Shown in pieces: positions 1 through 8,465 of a DNA stretch of 62,173 bases (position 1 is its first letter; each line of letters starts with the position of its first letter). A model generated the notes under the pieces. It saw only the letters and a program-made list of their open reading frames with translations. It searched no databases and was not told the origin of the DNA. The DNA is taken from positions 1 to 62,173 of the forward strand of contig JAPPHT010000066.1 in the NCBI GenBank assembly GCA_028874795.1, in the 5' to 3' direction. Origin of the DNA: Chloroflexota bacterium. GTDB taxonomy: Bacteria > Chloroflexota > Dehalococcoidia > Lucifugimonadales > Australimonadaceae. The position numbers were made by a program, and so were the translations under genes.

Positions 1-302
1 TCGATGAACTTGCGCGGGTCCTCGATGCGGTAGCGGACGTAGGCGTCCACCTCCAGGAACTGGTTGTCTTGGTCCGGCATGGACGTGGGCGTCACGTCTA
101 TCCGCAGGATGCGCTTGTCCAGGACGTTTGCAGTGTCCACGAACGGCACCTTCACCTTCAGGCCCGGCGTCCGAACGACGTTCTGAATCTCACCGAAACG
201 GGTGACGACCACGTACTGGGTCTGGTCGACTGTGTACAGCGCCTGCGGAACGACGATGATCGCGGCGATGACGAGTATGAGGAGGGGAACGAGGAGTTTC
301 AT
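1..302 (-). CDS. hflC: HflC, protease modulator (N-terminal part, cut by window edge)
   Basis: The reverse strand reads a membrane-anchored SPFH/prohibitin protein: a hydrophobic N-terminal anchor, then YTVDQTQYVVVTRFGE, typical of HflC. In the family HflC pairs with HflK in the periplasmic-side complex that restrains the membrane protease FtsH. The ATG lies one base after the hflK stop codon, so the two are co-translated in the usual hflK-hflC order. About 100 residues are present; the C-terminus lies beyond base 1. Confidence 0.85.
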   Translation of the reverse strand, partial: MKLLVPLLILVIAAIIVVPQALYTVDQTQYVVVTRFGEIQNVVRTPGLKVKVPFVDTANVLDKRILRIDVTPTSMPDQDNQFLEVDAYVRYRIEDPRKFI

Positions 303-303
303 A

Positions 304-1395
304 TCAACCCCCGCTCCCTGCGCCGGCCGCAGGAGCCGCCATGGATGGAAGGACGCCTTCCGTCAGTGGCAGGAGCGGCAGCGCGCCGCCGGTGGAATCG
401 TCCAGGATGAAGAGGGTCACGCCGGGCAGGATGTCCTCGATCGCCTCGAGGAACAGCCGTGTCCGCGTCACCTCCTGGGACTGCGCGTACTCGCTGAAGA
501 CGGCGGTGAACTCGGCCGCTTCACCCTGCGCCCTGGCGATACGGGCGTCCTTGAACGCCTGCGCCGCCTGGGTCACCTGCTCCGCCGCGCCGCGTGCCCG
601 CGGGAGCCGGTCCTGCTCGTAGGCGAGAGACTCGTTGATGCGGCTCTCCCTGTCGACGCGCGCCCTGTTGACGTCGTCGAAGGCGTCGCGCACCTGGTCC
701 GGCGGCTGGACCTCCTGCAACTGCACGTTCAGGATCTCGATGCCGGCGTTGTAGTCGTCGACGATCTCCTGCAGCAGCGCCTGCGTGTCGACCTGCACGG
801 CCTCCCTGCCCACGCGGAGTGGGTCGTCGATCGATCGCTGGCCGACCACCTGCCGGAGCGCGGCCTCAGCCGCGTCCTTGAGCGTCCGCCCGTCCGGGTG
901 ACCTTCAATCGCCTCAGGCCGGGCCGGGTCGCCGGGGTCCGCTACGTTGAAGAGGAAGGCCCCGAGGTCCTTGATGCGGTACTGCACGACGAGGTCGATG
1001 GCCACGATGTTCAGGTCGCCGGTGATCATCCTGGACTCGACCGCTTCGTCCGTGACGACGTCGCCGGCGCCGGTCCTGAAGCCGAGCTCCATGCGCCGGG
1101 TCTCCTCCACGGAGACGACGTCCACCGTGCCGATGGGCGACGGGGGGTACCAGTGGAGTCCCTCGTCCTCGGTGCCCCTGAAGGCGCCGAAGAGGCGGAG
1201 CGCGGCCTGCTCCGATGGCTGCACGGTGTAGAAGCCTGTCCCTAGCCAGAGCGCAAGGGCAACCACGATGATGCCGAGGATGAGGAGGCGGGAGCCGCCG
1301 CCACCCGGCAGGCGTGAACGTACGCCTTCCCAGCTCTGTCGGAGGTTCTGGAGTACCTGGTCCGGATCGAATTCGGGCCGGCGTTCGCCGTACAT
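304..1395 (-). CDS. hflK: HflK, FtsH protease activity modulator
   Basis: 363 residues. A Gly/Pro-rich cytoplasmic N-terminus is followed by one membrane helix (about residues 36-56) and an SPFH/band-7 domain starting at YTVQPSEQAALRLFG. A coiled-coil region rich in Ala, Glu and Arg (about 220-310) precedes a hydrophobic, low-complexity tail. Length and order fit HflK. With HflC it forms the complex that controls access to FtsH. First gene of an hflKC pair on the minus strand; the stop is separated from the hflC ATG by one base. Confidence 0.9.
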   Translation of the reverse strand: MYGERRPEFDPDQVLQNLRQSWEGVRSRLPGGGGSRLLILGIIVVALALWLGTGFYTVQPSEQAALRLFGAFRGTEDEGLHWYPPSPIGTVDVVSVEETRRMELGFRTGAGDVVTDEAVESRMITGDLNIVAIDLVVQYRIKDLGAFLFNVADPGDPARPEAIEGHPDGRTLKDAAEAALRQVVGQRSIDDPLRVGREAVQVDTQALLQEIVDDYNAGIEILNVQLQEVQPPDQVRDAFDDVNRARVDRESRINESLAYEQDRLPRARGAAEQVTQAAQAFKDARIARAQGEAAEFTAVFSEYAQSQEVTRTRLFLEAIEDILPGVTLFILDDSTGGALPLLPLTEGVLPSMAAPAAGAGSGG

Positions 1396-1673
1396 CTAAC
1401 GCAACTTCTTCCGTAGTCCCCGCGGTGGTGAGCCGTTTTCTGACGGCAGCGCCTGCGAGCGTATCGCCGGCGCTGCGGGGAACAACATGAGTCTATCCCC
1501 CACCCCAGGGCGTGTCAAACGAAGGACGAGCCGGGCGGCCCGGTATGGCCGGCAAGCTTCCTGGGCCATCACATTTGTGACATCTGCCCGTTGTGCGGAC
1601 GATACATGCCTGCTTACTCTGTTCCTGACCGCCGGGCATTGATGCGCCCCGGACGAAAACGAAGGAGGACGCC

Positions 1674-2180
1674 ATGGGCTCGAAAAGGCTCACAAGGGCC
1701 CGGAAGAAGCGACGGATGAGCCGGCCTGATCCCCCCAGGGGCTCATCGGAGAAGCCCGATCTACGAACGGAGGAGCGTGGAATGAGCCAGAATGAGCCGG
1801 TTTCGCGAGAAAATCTCACCGACAGGCAGGTGGTGGCGCTCCCACATATCGCCGCTGCTGCAACGAATGCCGAGGGCGCGAGAGCGGCAGACGTCAGCCT
1901 CGCCACGCTCAAGCGATGGCGGCAGGACCCGGCATTCCGGGAAGAACTCCGCCGGATGAAGCAGGAAACTGCGGACCTCGCCCTCGCCGAGCTCCACGGC
2001 CTCGCGCTGAAGAGCACTGCCACCCTCGAGGAACTCCTCGAAGATCCCAACCCGCGGATCAGAACGCAGGCCGTCCGCCTCGCGCTCGGGTTCGGCATCA
2101 AGGTCGGTCAGGAGAAGGAGAACCAGCGGCGCATCAACCAGCTCCAGAAGGCCCTCACGCTCCTCAAGAACGTCAAGTAG
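1674..2180 (+). CDS. Small HTH-like protein of the phBC6A51/terminase-small-subunit type
   Basis: 168 residues from the first ATG, which has a strong GAAGGAGG ribosome site. A second in-frame ATG at 1782 has its own GGAGG site, giving a 132-residue form. The core (VVALPHIAAAATNAEGARAA, then LATLKRWRQDPAFREEL) looks like the helix-turn-helix module of phage-derived phBC6A51-type proteins; the C-terminal half is alpha-helical with charged repeats. No phage genes flank it. Function unknown; a DNA-binding role is inference. The 36-residue Arg/Lys-rich N-terminal extension may be untranslated or a nucleic-acid-binding tail. Confidence 0.6.
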   Translation: MGSKRLTRARKKRRMSRPDPPRGSSEKPDLRTEERGMSQNEPVSRENLTDRQVVALPHIAAAATNAEGARAADVSLATLKRWRQDPAFREELRRMKQETADLALAELHGLALKSTATLEELLEDPNPRIRTQAVRLALGFGIKVGQEKENQRRINQLQKALTLLKNVK

Positions 2181-2399
2181 GAGCCCGTCCGCACCAGTCA
2201 GAGTTGGGGGGCTTGTCATGTTGAGCGAAGCCGGAGGCGGATCACCGCCCTTAGCGCGCAACATCCTCTCGAGTGAGCGTTGGTAGAGAGGACCGGTCGG
2301 AACAGCTGCGCCTGCCCCCTCGCGTTGACGCCCTCTGCGAGAGCGGTGTAGGTTCCGCTCTTGTCTGAGACGACCGCAGGATGGAGGAACGAGACGTAG

Positions 2400-3410
2400 A
2401 TGGCTTACCGGTACGACGTCTACGGCGTCGGCAACGCGATCGTCGATACGGAGGTGGCGGTGGAGGATGCGTTCCTCGCGGGCCACAGCCTGGACAAGGG
2501 CATCATGACGCTCGTGTCGGCTGAGACGCAGGCAGGGTTGCTGGAGAGCCTCCAGGGCCATGTCCGGCACGGCTCCGCCGGAGGATCGGCGGCGAACACG
2601 ATGACTGCCGTGGCCCAGTTCGGCGGCGCCGCGTTCTTCACGGGCAAGATCGGCGACGACATGCACGGCGCGCTCTACCGGGAGAGCCTCGCAGAGACCG
2701 GGGTCGACTTCGACATGCAGCCCACGGACGAGGGGCCCACGGGAGCATGCGTCATCCTCGTGACCCCTGACGGCGAGCGCACCATGCAGACCAGCCTCGG
2801 CGCGGCGTCAACCCTCGGGCCGGACGACATCACCTTCGACGCCCTGCGCTCCAGCCGGATCGTCTACGTGGAGGGCTACCTGCTGAGCACACCGTCTTGC
2901 GCGAAGGCCGCCGAACGGGCGATGTCCGCCGCCGCCGATGCGGGTGGGGTGCGGGTGGCGCTCAGCCTCTCCGACCCCGGCATCGCGGGGATATTCATCG
3001 ACGATTTCCGGCGCGTAACGCGCAGGTACGTGGACATCCTCTTCTGCAACGAGCACGAGGCGGAGATATACGCCGGCGGGGGCTCGCGGGAAGAGCGGCT
3101 GCGGGCCGTTGGCGCGGACGCGCCGCTCGTGTTCATGACGTGCGGCGCGGACGGCGCGCTGGTGTTTGACGCGGGCAACATCACCCGCGTCCCCGGACAC
3201 GTCGTGCCTGTGGTCGACACGACCGGAGCGGGCGACGTATTCGCTGCGGGCGCGCTCTTCGGCCTGACGCATGGCCTGGACCCCACCGATGCTGGTAAGC
3301 TCGGAGCGTTCGCGGCGGCAAGGGTTGTAACGGAGTTCGGCGCCCGGCTGCCGGGACCGCTGCACGAGACCTTGGATACCATACTCAGCGGAGCGCACCC
3401 GCTCGGCTGA
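2400..3410 (+). CDS. PfkB-family sugar/nucleoside kinase, adenosine-kinase-like
   Basis: 336 residues, normal for the ribokinase fold. PfkB signatures are visible: a glycine-rich segment HGSAGGSAANTMTA near residue 58, TGKIGDDMHG near 81, and the C-terminal DTTGAGDVFAAG with the catalytic Asp and anion hole (about 275-286). The opening YDVYGVGNAIVDTEV and overall layout match bacterial adenosine kinases, which phosphorylate adenosine to AMP. Substrate is inferred from family likeness; other sugar kinases of this fold cannot be excluded. The stop codon lies 20 bases before the next gene's ATG, suggesting cotranscription. Confidence 0.8.
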   Translation: MAYRYDVYGVGNAIVDTEVAVEDAFLAGHSLDKGIMTLVSAETQAGLLESLQGHVRHGSAGGSAANTMTAVAQFGGAAFFTGKIGDDMHGALYRESLAETGVDFDMQPTDEGPTGACVILVTPDGERTMQTSLGAASTLGPDDITFDALRSSRIVYVEGYLLSTPSCAKAAERAMSAAADAGGVRVALSLSDPGIAGIFIDDFRRVTRRYVDILFCNEHEAEIYAGGGSREERLRAVGADAPLVFMTCGADGALVFDAGNITRVPGHVVPVVDTTGAGDVFAAGALFGLTHGLDPTDAGKLGAFAAARVVTEFGARLPGPLHETLDTILSGAHPLG

Positions 3411-3430
3411 TGCAGGAGGAGAGGAGAGCA

Positions 3431-4054
3431 ATGACGACCGAACGCCACCGGAAGGCCGGCTGGGCACAGACGCACGACGTACCGGAGCAGTGGGAGGAGC
3501 AGCAATTCGTCGACAACTGGGTCACGCGCGACGACGGCAGGCAGGACCAGCGAGGTCCGATGATCCAGGCCACGGTCGACGCAGCCCCCTTCCCCACCGA
3601 CCAGGTGATCCGCGCGCTGGACGTCGGCTCAGGCTACGGCCTGCTCTCCGGTTACCTGCTGGCGAAATACCCCAACGCCCACGTCACGCTGCAGGACATC
3701 TCCGAGCCGATGTTCGGTCACGCGAAAGAGCGCCTCGCCGCCTACGCGGACCGCACCAACTACGTGAGGAGCGACTTCTCCCAGCGCGACTGGGCCGCCG
3801 GTCTCGGCGGGCCGTTCGACTTCGTCATGTCCGCCATCGCCATCCACAACATGTACGACGACGGCCTGATCTCCAGCATCTACAAGGACATCCACGACCT
3901 GATCGCGGACGGCGGGATGTTCGCCAACCTGGACTACGCCGAGCAGGCGGGCGGCGTGGACATGCACGTGCAATGGCTGAAGGAGGCCGGCTTCTCCACC
4001 GTGGAAGCGGACGAGATCAACGAGCGCACCGTGCTGCTGAAGGCAACCCGCTAG
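3431..4054 (+). CDS. SAM-dependent class I methyltransferase
   Basis: 207 residues from an ATG preceded by AGGAGGAGAGGAG; an earlier ATG overlapping the kinase stop at 3410 lacks a ribosome site. Motif I is ALDVGSGYGLLSGYLL, followed by an acidic strand end and HVTLQDISEPM, the usual SAM-binding loop pair. A later motif (GPFDFVMSAIAIHNM) resembles the motif IV region. Small-molecule methyltransferase; the substrate cannot be told from sequence. It sits directly behind the adenosine-kinase-like gene, and recycling of adenosine made from the methylation by-product is a possible link (inference). Confidence 0.8.
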   Translation: MTTERHRKAGWAQTHDVPEQWEEQQFVDNWVTRDDGRQDQRGPMIQATVDAAPFPTDQVIRALDVGSGYGLLSGYLLAKYPNAHVTLQDISEPMFGHAKERLAAYADRTNYVRSDFSQRDWAAGLGGPFDFVMSAIAIHNMYDDGLISSIYKDIHDLIADGGMFANLDYAEQAGGVDMHVQWLKEAGFSTVEADEINERTVLLKATR

Positions 4055-4082
4055 CCCTTCTCGTCATTCCCGCGCCCTTCCG

Positions 4083-4110
4083 TCATTCCCGCGAAGGCGG
4101 GAATCCAGGT
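4083..4110. repeat. Intergenic inverted repeat, CATTCCCGC...GCGGGAATCC family
   Basis: Perfect 8-bp stem ATTCCCGC / GCGGGAAT with a 4-base loop at 4085-4104, between two converging genes. The same unit occurs in the opposite orientation at 5862-5881 and as a variant at 8433-8452. It may act as a bidirectional terminator or be a mobile palindromic unit. Confidence 0.7.
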
Positions 4111-4163
4111 GCGCGTCAGCGCACGCGGTGGGGAGGCTGTAGCCGTGCCTCGCAGGCTTCCGC

Positions 4164-5309
4164 CTACCCCCAGAGGCGCTCGCTGGCGATGGCCGCCCCT
4201 TCCGCCATCGCCTCCAGCTTGCGGAAGATGATGTCCGGGTCCATCTTCCCGTAGCCCGCGAATGTGCCGAAGCCGCAGTCCGACCCGGCAAGCACGCGCT
4301 CCCGTCCCACGATGGCGGCGAATGTCTCGATGCGCTGCGCCACCAGCTCCGGGTGCTCCACGAAGTTGCTCGTGGAGTCCAGGACGCCGGGGACCAGCAC
4401 CTTGTCGTCGGGGACCTTCGCGTCGCGCCACTCCTTCCACTCGTGCGCGTGCCGCGGGTTGGACGCCTCGAACAGGATGGCTGACGGCTTGGCCCGCAGC
4501 AGGATAGGCATGATCTTCGACACCGCGATGTCGTAGTCGTGCGGTCCCTCGTAGTTGCCCCAGCAGACGTGCAGCCGCACCGACTCCGCGGGCACGTTCG
4601 CCAAGGCCCCGTTCAGCACCTCGATGTGATGCTCGGCGCGCCGGAGGAACTCCTCCTCGGTCAGCCCCTGGAAGCCGGTGTGGAAGGCCATCGCCAGGTC
4701 AGGGCAGTCGACCTGCAGCACGAACCCTGCATCGATGATCGCCTCGTACTCCTCCTGCATCGCCGCCCCAAGCGCCTCCACGTACGCCTCGTGCGTCGGG
4801 TAGTAGGCATTCGGCATGAACACCGACGCCACACCCGGCGACGACGAGGTCATGAACGCATCGGTGACGCCCGAGCCGTCGACCGCCGCCTTGAAGTTTT
4901 CGAGGTCCTTCCGCAGCGGCTCACGGTCCTTCACCTCCACCGCCGCGACGCACTGGGGACGGCGCATCGGCTGGTCGCCCGTCATGCGCGCCATCTTGGC
5001 GCGGAAGTCCGGATAGGGGGCAACGTCCAGGTTGGGTCGGCGCGCGCTGTCCCCCTCGAACCCGGTGAGCCGGTCCTTCGCGTAGGTTGAGTAAGCGACC
5101 TTGCTCATCTCCCCGTCGCTGACGATGTCCACACCGGCGGCGTGCTGCCGCGCGACGATGTCCGCGACGCCCTGGCGCACCAGCGTTTCCAGCTCCTCGA
5201 CGTCGTACGGCTCCTCGCGTTCCTTCTTCAGGAGCAGTTCGGCAACGCCGTCCGGACGCGGCAGGCTGCCGACATGGGTGGTCAGGATGCGGTCTGTGGA
5301 AAGTCTCAT
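4164..5309 (-). CDS. Cobalamin-independent methionine synthase C-terminal-domain-like enzyme
   Basis: 381 residues, matching only the catalytic C-terminal barrel of MetE, not the full protein of about 750. Opening TTHVGSLPRP is typical of the family. Zinc-ligand regions are visible: HVCWGNYEGPHDYDI (His and Cys, about residue 247) and GSDCGFGTFAGYGK near the end. Such short relatives include archaeal methionine synthases and thiol methyl/alkyl transferases, so the real substrate is open. Monocistronic; its start is 57 bases from the divergent GNAT gene, too little room for a riboswitch. Confidence 0.8.
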   Translation of the reverse strand: MRLSTDRILTTHVGSLPRPDGVAELLLKKEREEPYDVEELETLVRQGVADIVARQHAAGVDIVSDGEMSKVAYSTYAKDRLTGFEGDSARRPNLDVAPYPDFRAKMARMTGDQPMRRPQCVAAVEVKDREPLRKDLENFKAAVDGSGVTDAFMTSSSPGVASVFMPNAYYPTHEAYVEALGAAMQEEYEAIIDAGFVLQVDCPDLAMAFHTGFQGLTEEEFLRRAEHHIEVLNGALANVPAESVRLHVCWGNYEGPHDYDIAVSKIMPILLRAKPSAILFEASNPRHAHEWKEWRDAKVPDDKVLVPGVLDSTSNFVEHPELVAQRIETFAAIVGRERVLAGSDCGFGTFAGYGKMDPDIIFRKLEAMAEGAAIASERLWG

Positions 5310-5338
5310 GGGGATCGCTCCGCGGAAGAGTGAACCGG

Positions 5339-5360
5339 ATTATAGCCGCGCTCCTATAAT
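5339..5360. promoter_or_regulatory. Back-to-back -10 elements between MetE-like and GNAT genes
   Basis: Plus-strand TATAAT at 5355-5360 lies 6 bases before the GNAT ATG at 5367; minus-strand TATAAT at 5344-5339 lies about 30 bases before the MetE-like start at 5309. Both are perfect -10 hexamers in a 57-base gap. The plus-strand spacing implies a transcript starting at or beside the ATG (leaderless). Confidence 0.5.
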
Positions 5361-5366
5361 CGCCGC

Positions 5367-5813
5367 ATGGCCGCACAGCACCGCATCGAGGTGAGGACCG
5401 CGTCCAGCGACGAGGACATGCAGGGCGCCTTCGGCGTGCGTCACGAGGTCTTCATCGTCGAGCAGGGCGTGCCGGAGGAACTCGAACGCGACGAGGCGGA
5501 CCACCGGGCCGTACACGTGGTCGCCAGCGATGGGTCGGCCGTAGTCGGCACGGCCCGGCTGACGCGGGACGGCGAGGCCCGGATAGGTCGCGTCGCCGTG
5601 CTGCCCGGCTGGCGGCGGCGCGGCATAGCGGGGATGCTCCTCGCTGCGCTGGAGACGGAGGCACGGAAGCTGGGCATGGCCGAGGTGAGCCTGCACTCGC
5701 AGACCTACGTGCAGGCCCTCTACGAGCGGCACGGTTATACGGTCACGGGGCCTGGGTTCGTTGAGGCCGGCATAGACCACGTACCGATGGCGAAGCAGCT
5801 CCGCTCAACATGA
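5367..5813 (+). CDS. GNAT-family N-acetyltransferase
   Basis: 148 residues with a complete GNAT core: FGVRHEVFIVEQGVP in the first third, VVGTARLTRDGEARIGRVAVLP, then the acetyl-CoA loop WRRRGIAGMLLAALE (R/Q-x-x-G-x-A/G) and a final LHSQTYVQALYERHGY. It resembles the ElaA/YjcF-type branch. Acetyl-CoA-dependent transfer to an amine is expected; the acceptor is unknown. No ribosome site is seen before the ATG, consistent with leaderless translation from the -10 element just upstream. Confidence 0.85.
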   Translation: MAAQHRIEVRTASSDEDMQGAFGVRHEVFIVEQGVPEELERDEADHRAVHVVASDGSAVVGTARLTRDGEARIGRVAVLPGWRRRGIAGMLLAALETEARKLGMAEVSLHSQTYVQALYERHGYTVTGPGFVEAGIDHVPMAKQLRST

Positions 5814-5854
5814 CACGCCCCTCCCACCATCCCCACCGCGTGACCTGCCCGGTC

Positions 5855-5884
5855 ACCCTGGATTCCCGCCTGTGCGGGAATGAC
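5855..5884. repeat. Intergenic inverted repeat, GGATTCCCGC...GCGGGAATGAC family
   Basis: Stem ATTCCCGC / GCGGGAAT with loop CTGT at 5862-5881, in the gap between the GNAT gene and the converging membrane-protein gene. Same family as 4083-4110, inverted. Confidence 0.7.
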
Positions 5885-5924
5885 GAAGTTGGCTGCGCAG
5901 GGCTATTTCACAAGAACGGCGGAC

Positions 5925-6464
5925 TCAGGAGGAGACGGCGGTTCGCGCCGAACCCGGCGGCTGCTTGAGCACGAACGTGCCGCGCACGTCCCGGAGGCTC
6001 CTGGCGCCGCTCTCCAGCAGCGCTCCGCGGATACCGGGACGGTGACGCGTACGAACGTCCACGGCGACCACCGCGTAGCCCGCGGCGAGCAGCGCCTCGT
6101 ACTCCGCGGCGTGCTCGTCGTCGAGGCCCTCCTCGCCCGCGGACATCGCCCCGATCCACGAGCCGAACGCAGCGCCGAACTTCCACACCGTCGCGGCCAG
6201 CAGGATCTTCACGTTGATGTCCATCGGAACGATCAGCAGTGCGATGAGCGAAGGCACCTCGATGATGAGCGATCCCCAGATACCCCACTTGATCGCCGCG
6301 CGCAGCATCGTCTCGCCGCGACGCGCCAGCAGCGGGGGCGCCGGGCCGTCGTCGGGCAGGACATAGGTGATGCCCGTCCGGTCGCCGAAGCCGGCCTCTT
6401 CCAGCAGCTGCTCAGCGGTAACGGCTGCGGTGCGGTCCTCGAATATGCCGACGACTGCGGTCAT
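5925..6464 (-). CDS. YflT-like stress domain protein with two membrane segments
   Basis: 179 residues. The start VVGIFEDRTAAVTAEQLLEE resembles the general-stress YflT/17M domain. Hydrophobic stretches at roughly residues 62-80 and 85-105 suggest a hairpin in the membrane; a second alpha-beta segment with VVAVDVRTRHRP follows. The ATG overlaps the stop of the upstream dienelactone hydrolase (ATGA), so translation is probably coupled. Function unknown; a stress-related membrane protein is the best guess. Confidence 0.65.
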   Translation of the reverse strand: MTAVVGIFEDRTAAVTAEQLLEEAGFGDRTGITYVLPDDGPAPPLLARRGETMLRAAIKWGIWGSLIIEVPSLIALLIVPMDINVKILLAATVWKFGAAFGSWIGAMSAGEEGLDDEHAAEYEALLAAGYAVVAVDVRTRHRPGIRGALLESGARSLRDVRGTFVLKQPPGSARTAVSS

Positions 6465-7222
6465 GCCACGGGTTCCCTCGCCTTGAGCGCGCTGTCGAAG
6501 AAGCCTACCAGCTTCGGCCATGAGTCGGCGGATATATCCGGGTCGTACCGTACGGGGTTGTAGGGGTCGTTGAAGGCGTGCTGTCCGTTGGGATAGCGGT
6601 GGAAGGTGAATGGCTTCCCTTCGGCGCGAAGCGCGGCTTCCAGCTTGTCGACGTCCGGCGGCGCGGGGTTGGCGTCGAGGTCGCCGAAGAACCCCGTGAG
6701 CGCACAGTCAAGTTGGGCGGTGAGGCTCAGCGGAGCGGGGCCGTCGCCCCAGGGCAGGTCCACGTCCACGCCGTAGAAGTCCGCGCAGGCGGCGAACTCC
6801 TTCGTGCGCACCGCGAGCATGTAGGCGATACGCCCGCCGATGCAGAAGCCCGTGACTCCGAACGGGCCGGCGACGTCCGGCAGGCCGCGCAGGCGCTCCA
6901 ACCCCGCCAGCATGTCCATGAGCAACTCATCGTCGCGCAGGCTGTCCTTCAAGGGCATCGCCGCCTCGCGGCGCGCCGGGTCCTCGAAGGCGTAGCCCGT
7001 CAACTGCGCATTCGTGACGTTGGAGCGGTGAAAGAGGTAGGGAGCGATGGCGGCATAGCCCGCCTCGGCCAGCTCGTCGCACTTCTCCCGCACGAACCGG
7101 TCGATGCCGAAGACGTGCATCGCTACGACGACGCCCGGGTGTGGCCCGGGAGTGTCCGGCTGGGCCAGATATGCGTCTACCGGCTTGCCTTCGACGTCTA
7201 CGCTCACCCACTCTGATGCCAT
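6461..7222 (-). CDS. Dienelactone hydrolase family protein
   Basis: 253 residues from the ATG at 7222, which has a GAAGGAGTGATGTG leader. The nucleophile elbow is GFCIGGRIAY (Cys in place of Ser, as in true dienelactone hydrolases). Acid and base regions are visible: GDLDANPAPPD and YPNGQHAFND with the catalytic His. Such alpha/beta hydrolases open lactones or cleave activated carboxylic esters in aromatic or xenobiotic breakdown. The stop codon overlaps the start of the next gene by four bases. A longer Arg-rich N-terminal reading is likely untranslated. Confidence 0.85.
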   Translation of the reverse strand: MASEWVSVDVEGKPVDAYLAQPDTPGPHPGVVVAMHVFGIDRFVREKCDELAEAGYAAIAPYLFHRSNVTNAQLTGYAFEDPARREAAMPLKDSLRDDELLMDMLAGLERLRGLPDVAGPFGVTGFCIGGRIAYMLAVRTKEFAACADFYGVDVDLPWGDGPAPLSLTAQLDCALTGFFGDLDANPAPPDVDKLEAALRAEGKPFTFHRYPNGQHAFNDPYNPVRYDPDISADSWPKLVGFFDSALKAREPVA

Positions 7223-7244
7223 CACATCACTCCTTCGTATGCGG

Positions 7245-8210
7245 TCAGCTGTCCTCGCTGATGACGAGGGCGCTCTTGCCCTTGATCTGCCGCGACTCCT
7301 GGTATCGGTGGGCCTCGGCCGCTTCCGCAAGCGGCCACGTACGGTCGATGGTCGGAGCGAGCTTACCTTCGCCGAACCAGCCGAGGATCATCTCGAAGTC
7401 CTCTCGCGGAGTGAGGCTGCCGCCCACGCCTACTATCGAAACCGCATTCCGGTAGAGGTCGACAACGGGAAAGCTGGTCTCGCGTCCTCCGCCGCCGCCG
7501 AACACGGTGAGCCGTCCGCCGCGCGCCAGGGCGGTGATGCCCCTCGCCAGAACGTCGCCGCCGACGCCGTCCACGATGACGTCGACGCCGCGTCCGTCTG
7601 TGAGGCGCTTCGCCTCCGCGACGAAGTCCTGCTCCACGTAGTTGATGCCATGGTCCAGCCCGTACCAGGCCGCCCACTCGAGCTTCTCGGGGCTGCTCGC
7701 GGTGGCAAGGACCGTCATACCCAGCTGCTTCGCCAGCTGGATGGCGGCGATGCCGACACCGCTCGCCGCGGCCTGCACGAGTACCGTATCGCCTTCCTTG
7801 CCGCCGCCGCGGACGCGGAGCGCCGACCAGGCGGTGGTGAAGGTGATGGTGACAGTTGCGGCCTCGACGAGACTCAGGTTCTCCGGCACGGCGTAGACCG
7901 AACGCTCCGGCACCACGACGAACTCGGCATAGGAGTACGGTGGCTGGCGAGCGATCACGCGGTCGCCTACATCTACCGACGTGACGTCCTTTCCTACCTG
8001 GGCGACCACCCCCGCCCCCTCTATCCCGAGCATCGCAGGGAGGTCCACCACCTGTCCCATGCGACCCCCGCGCCGCGATACCTCCGCGGGGTTGACGGCG
8101 GAGGCCGCGAGCCGCACGAGGACGTCGCCGTCGCCAGGCTCGGGGTCCGGGACGTCTTCGAGTCGGAGCACGTCCGGTCCGCCAGTCTCGTGGAATCGCA
8201 CCGCTTTCAT
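7245..8210 (-). CDS. NADPH:quinone oxidoreductase-like MDR protein
   Basis: 321 residues from the ATG at 8210 with CAGGAGGCG upstream. MDR fold without zinc ligands: MKAVRFHETGGPDVL opening, AGVVAQVGKDV, then the nucleotide-binding AAASGVGIAAIQLAKQLG and a quinone-oxidoreductase-type GRGVDVIVDGVGGD. It should reduce quinones or enones with NAD(P)H; crotonyl-CoA-type activity is less likely. It lies just upstream of the dienelactone hydrolase gene (22 bases), suggesting a small redox/hydrolysis operon. Confidence 0.85.
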   Translation of the reverse strand: MKAVRFHETGGPDVLRLEDVPDPEPGDGDVLVRLAASAVNPAEVSRRGGRMGQVVDLPAMLGIEGAGVVAQVGKDVTSVDVGDRVIARQPPYSYAEFVVVPERSVYAVPENLSLVEAATVTITFTTAWSALRVRGGGKEGDTVLVQAAASGVGIAAIQLAKQLGMTVLATASSPEKLEWAAWYGLDHGINYVEQDFVAEAKRLTDGRGVDVIVDGVGGDVLARGITALARGGRLTVFGGGGGRETSFPVVDLYRNAVSIVGVGGSLTPREDFEMILGWFGEGKLAPTIDRTWPLAEAAEAHRYQESRQIKGKSALVISEDS

Positions 8211-8271
8211 GCACGCCTCCTGCGTGGTTCGATTATGCGTCCGGCGCGTGGATGAGGCAACGCGTAGCCAA

Positions 8272-8315
8272 CCCTCACCCCCAATCCCCCCTCTCAGTGG
8301 GAGAGGGGGATCAGG
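8272..8315. repeat. Intergenic repeat with CCCTCTC...GAGAGGG stem
   Basis: A tract beginning CCTCACCCCCAATCCCCCCT and ending in a stem-loop (CCCCTCTC / GAGAGGGG). Related tracts with the same CACCCCCAATC or CTCACC lead-in occur at 13417-13532. Dispersed palindromic repeat, no coding potential. Confidence 0.6.
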
Positions 8316-8426
8316 CAGGGCATCCACCAAGGGCGCTCCTACACCGGACAGGGGATGCGGCGCGTGGAAGGGCGGAACCGACGGCTTGCGCATCCGCTTC
8401 GCGGCGCGTCGTGCGCTGCCCGCGCA

Positions 8427-8458
8427 CCCTGGATTCCAGCCTGTGCTGGAATGACGGG
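8427..8458. repeat. Variant of the ATTCCCGC inverted repeat
   Basis: Stem ATTCCAGC / GCTGGAAT with loop CTGT at 8433-8452, flanked by CCTGG and GACGGG exactly as in the copy at 5855. The compensatory G-to-A and C-to-T changes keep the stem paired, arguing that the hairpin matters. Confidence 0.65.
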
Positions 8459-8465
8459 GCTCCGC

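Noticed and set aside
2207-2245. A possible small RNA or attachment site (CATGTTGAGCGAAGCC)
   Set aside because: It looks like a common dispersed intergenic tract, with no conserved structure visible and no partner repeat in the window.
5310-5366. A cobalamin or SAM riboswitch before the MetE-like gene
   Set aside because: The gap is 57 bases, too short, and has only two -10 boxes.
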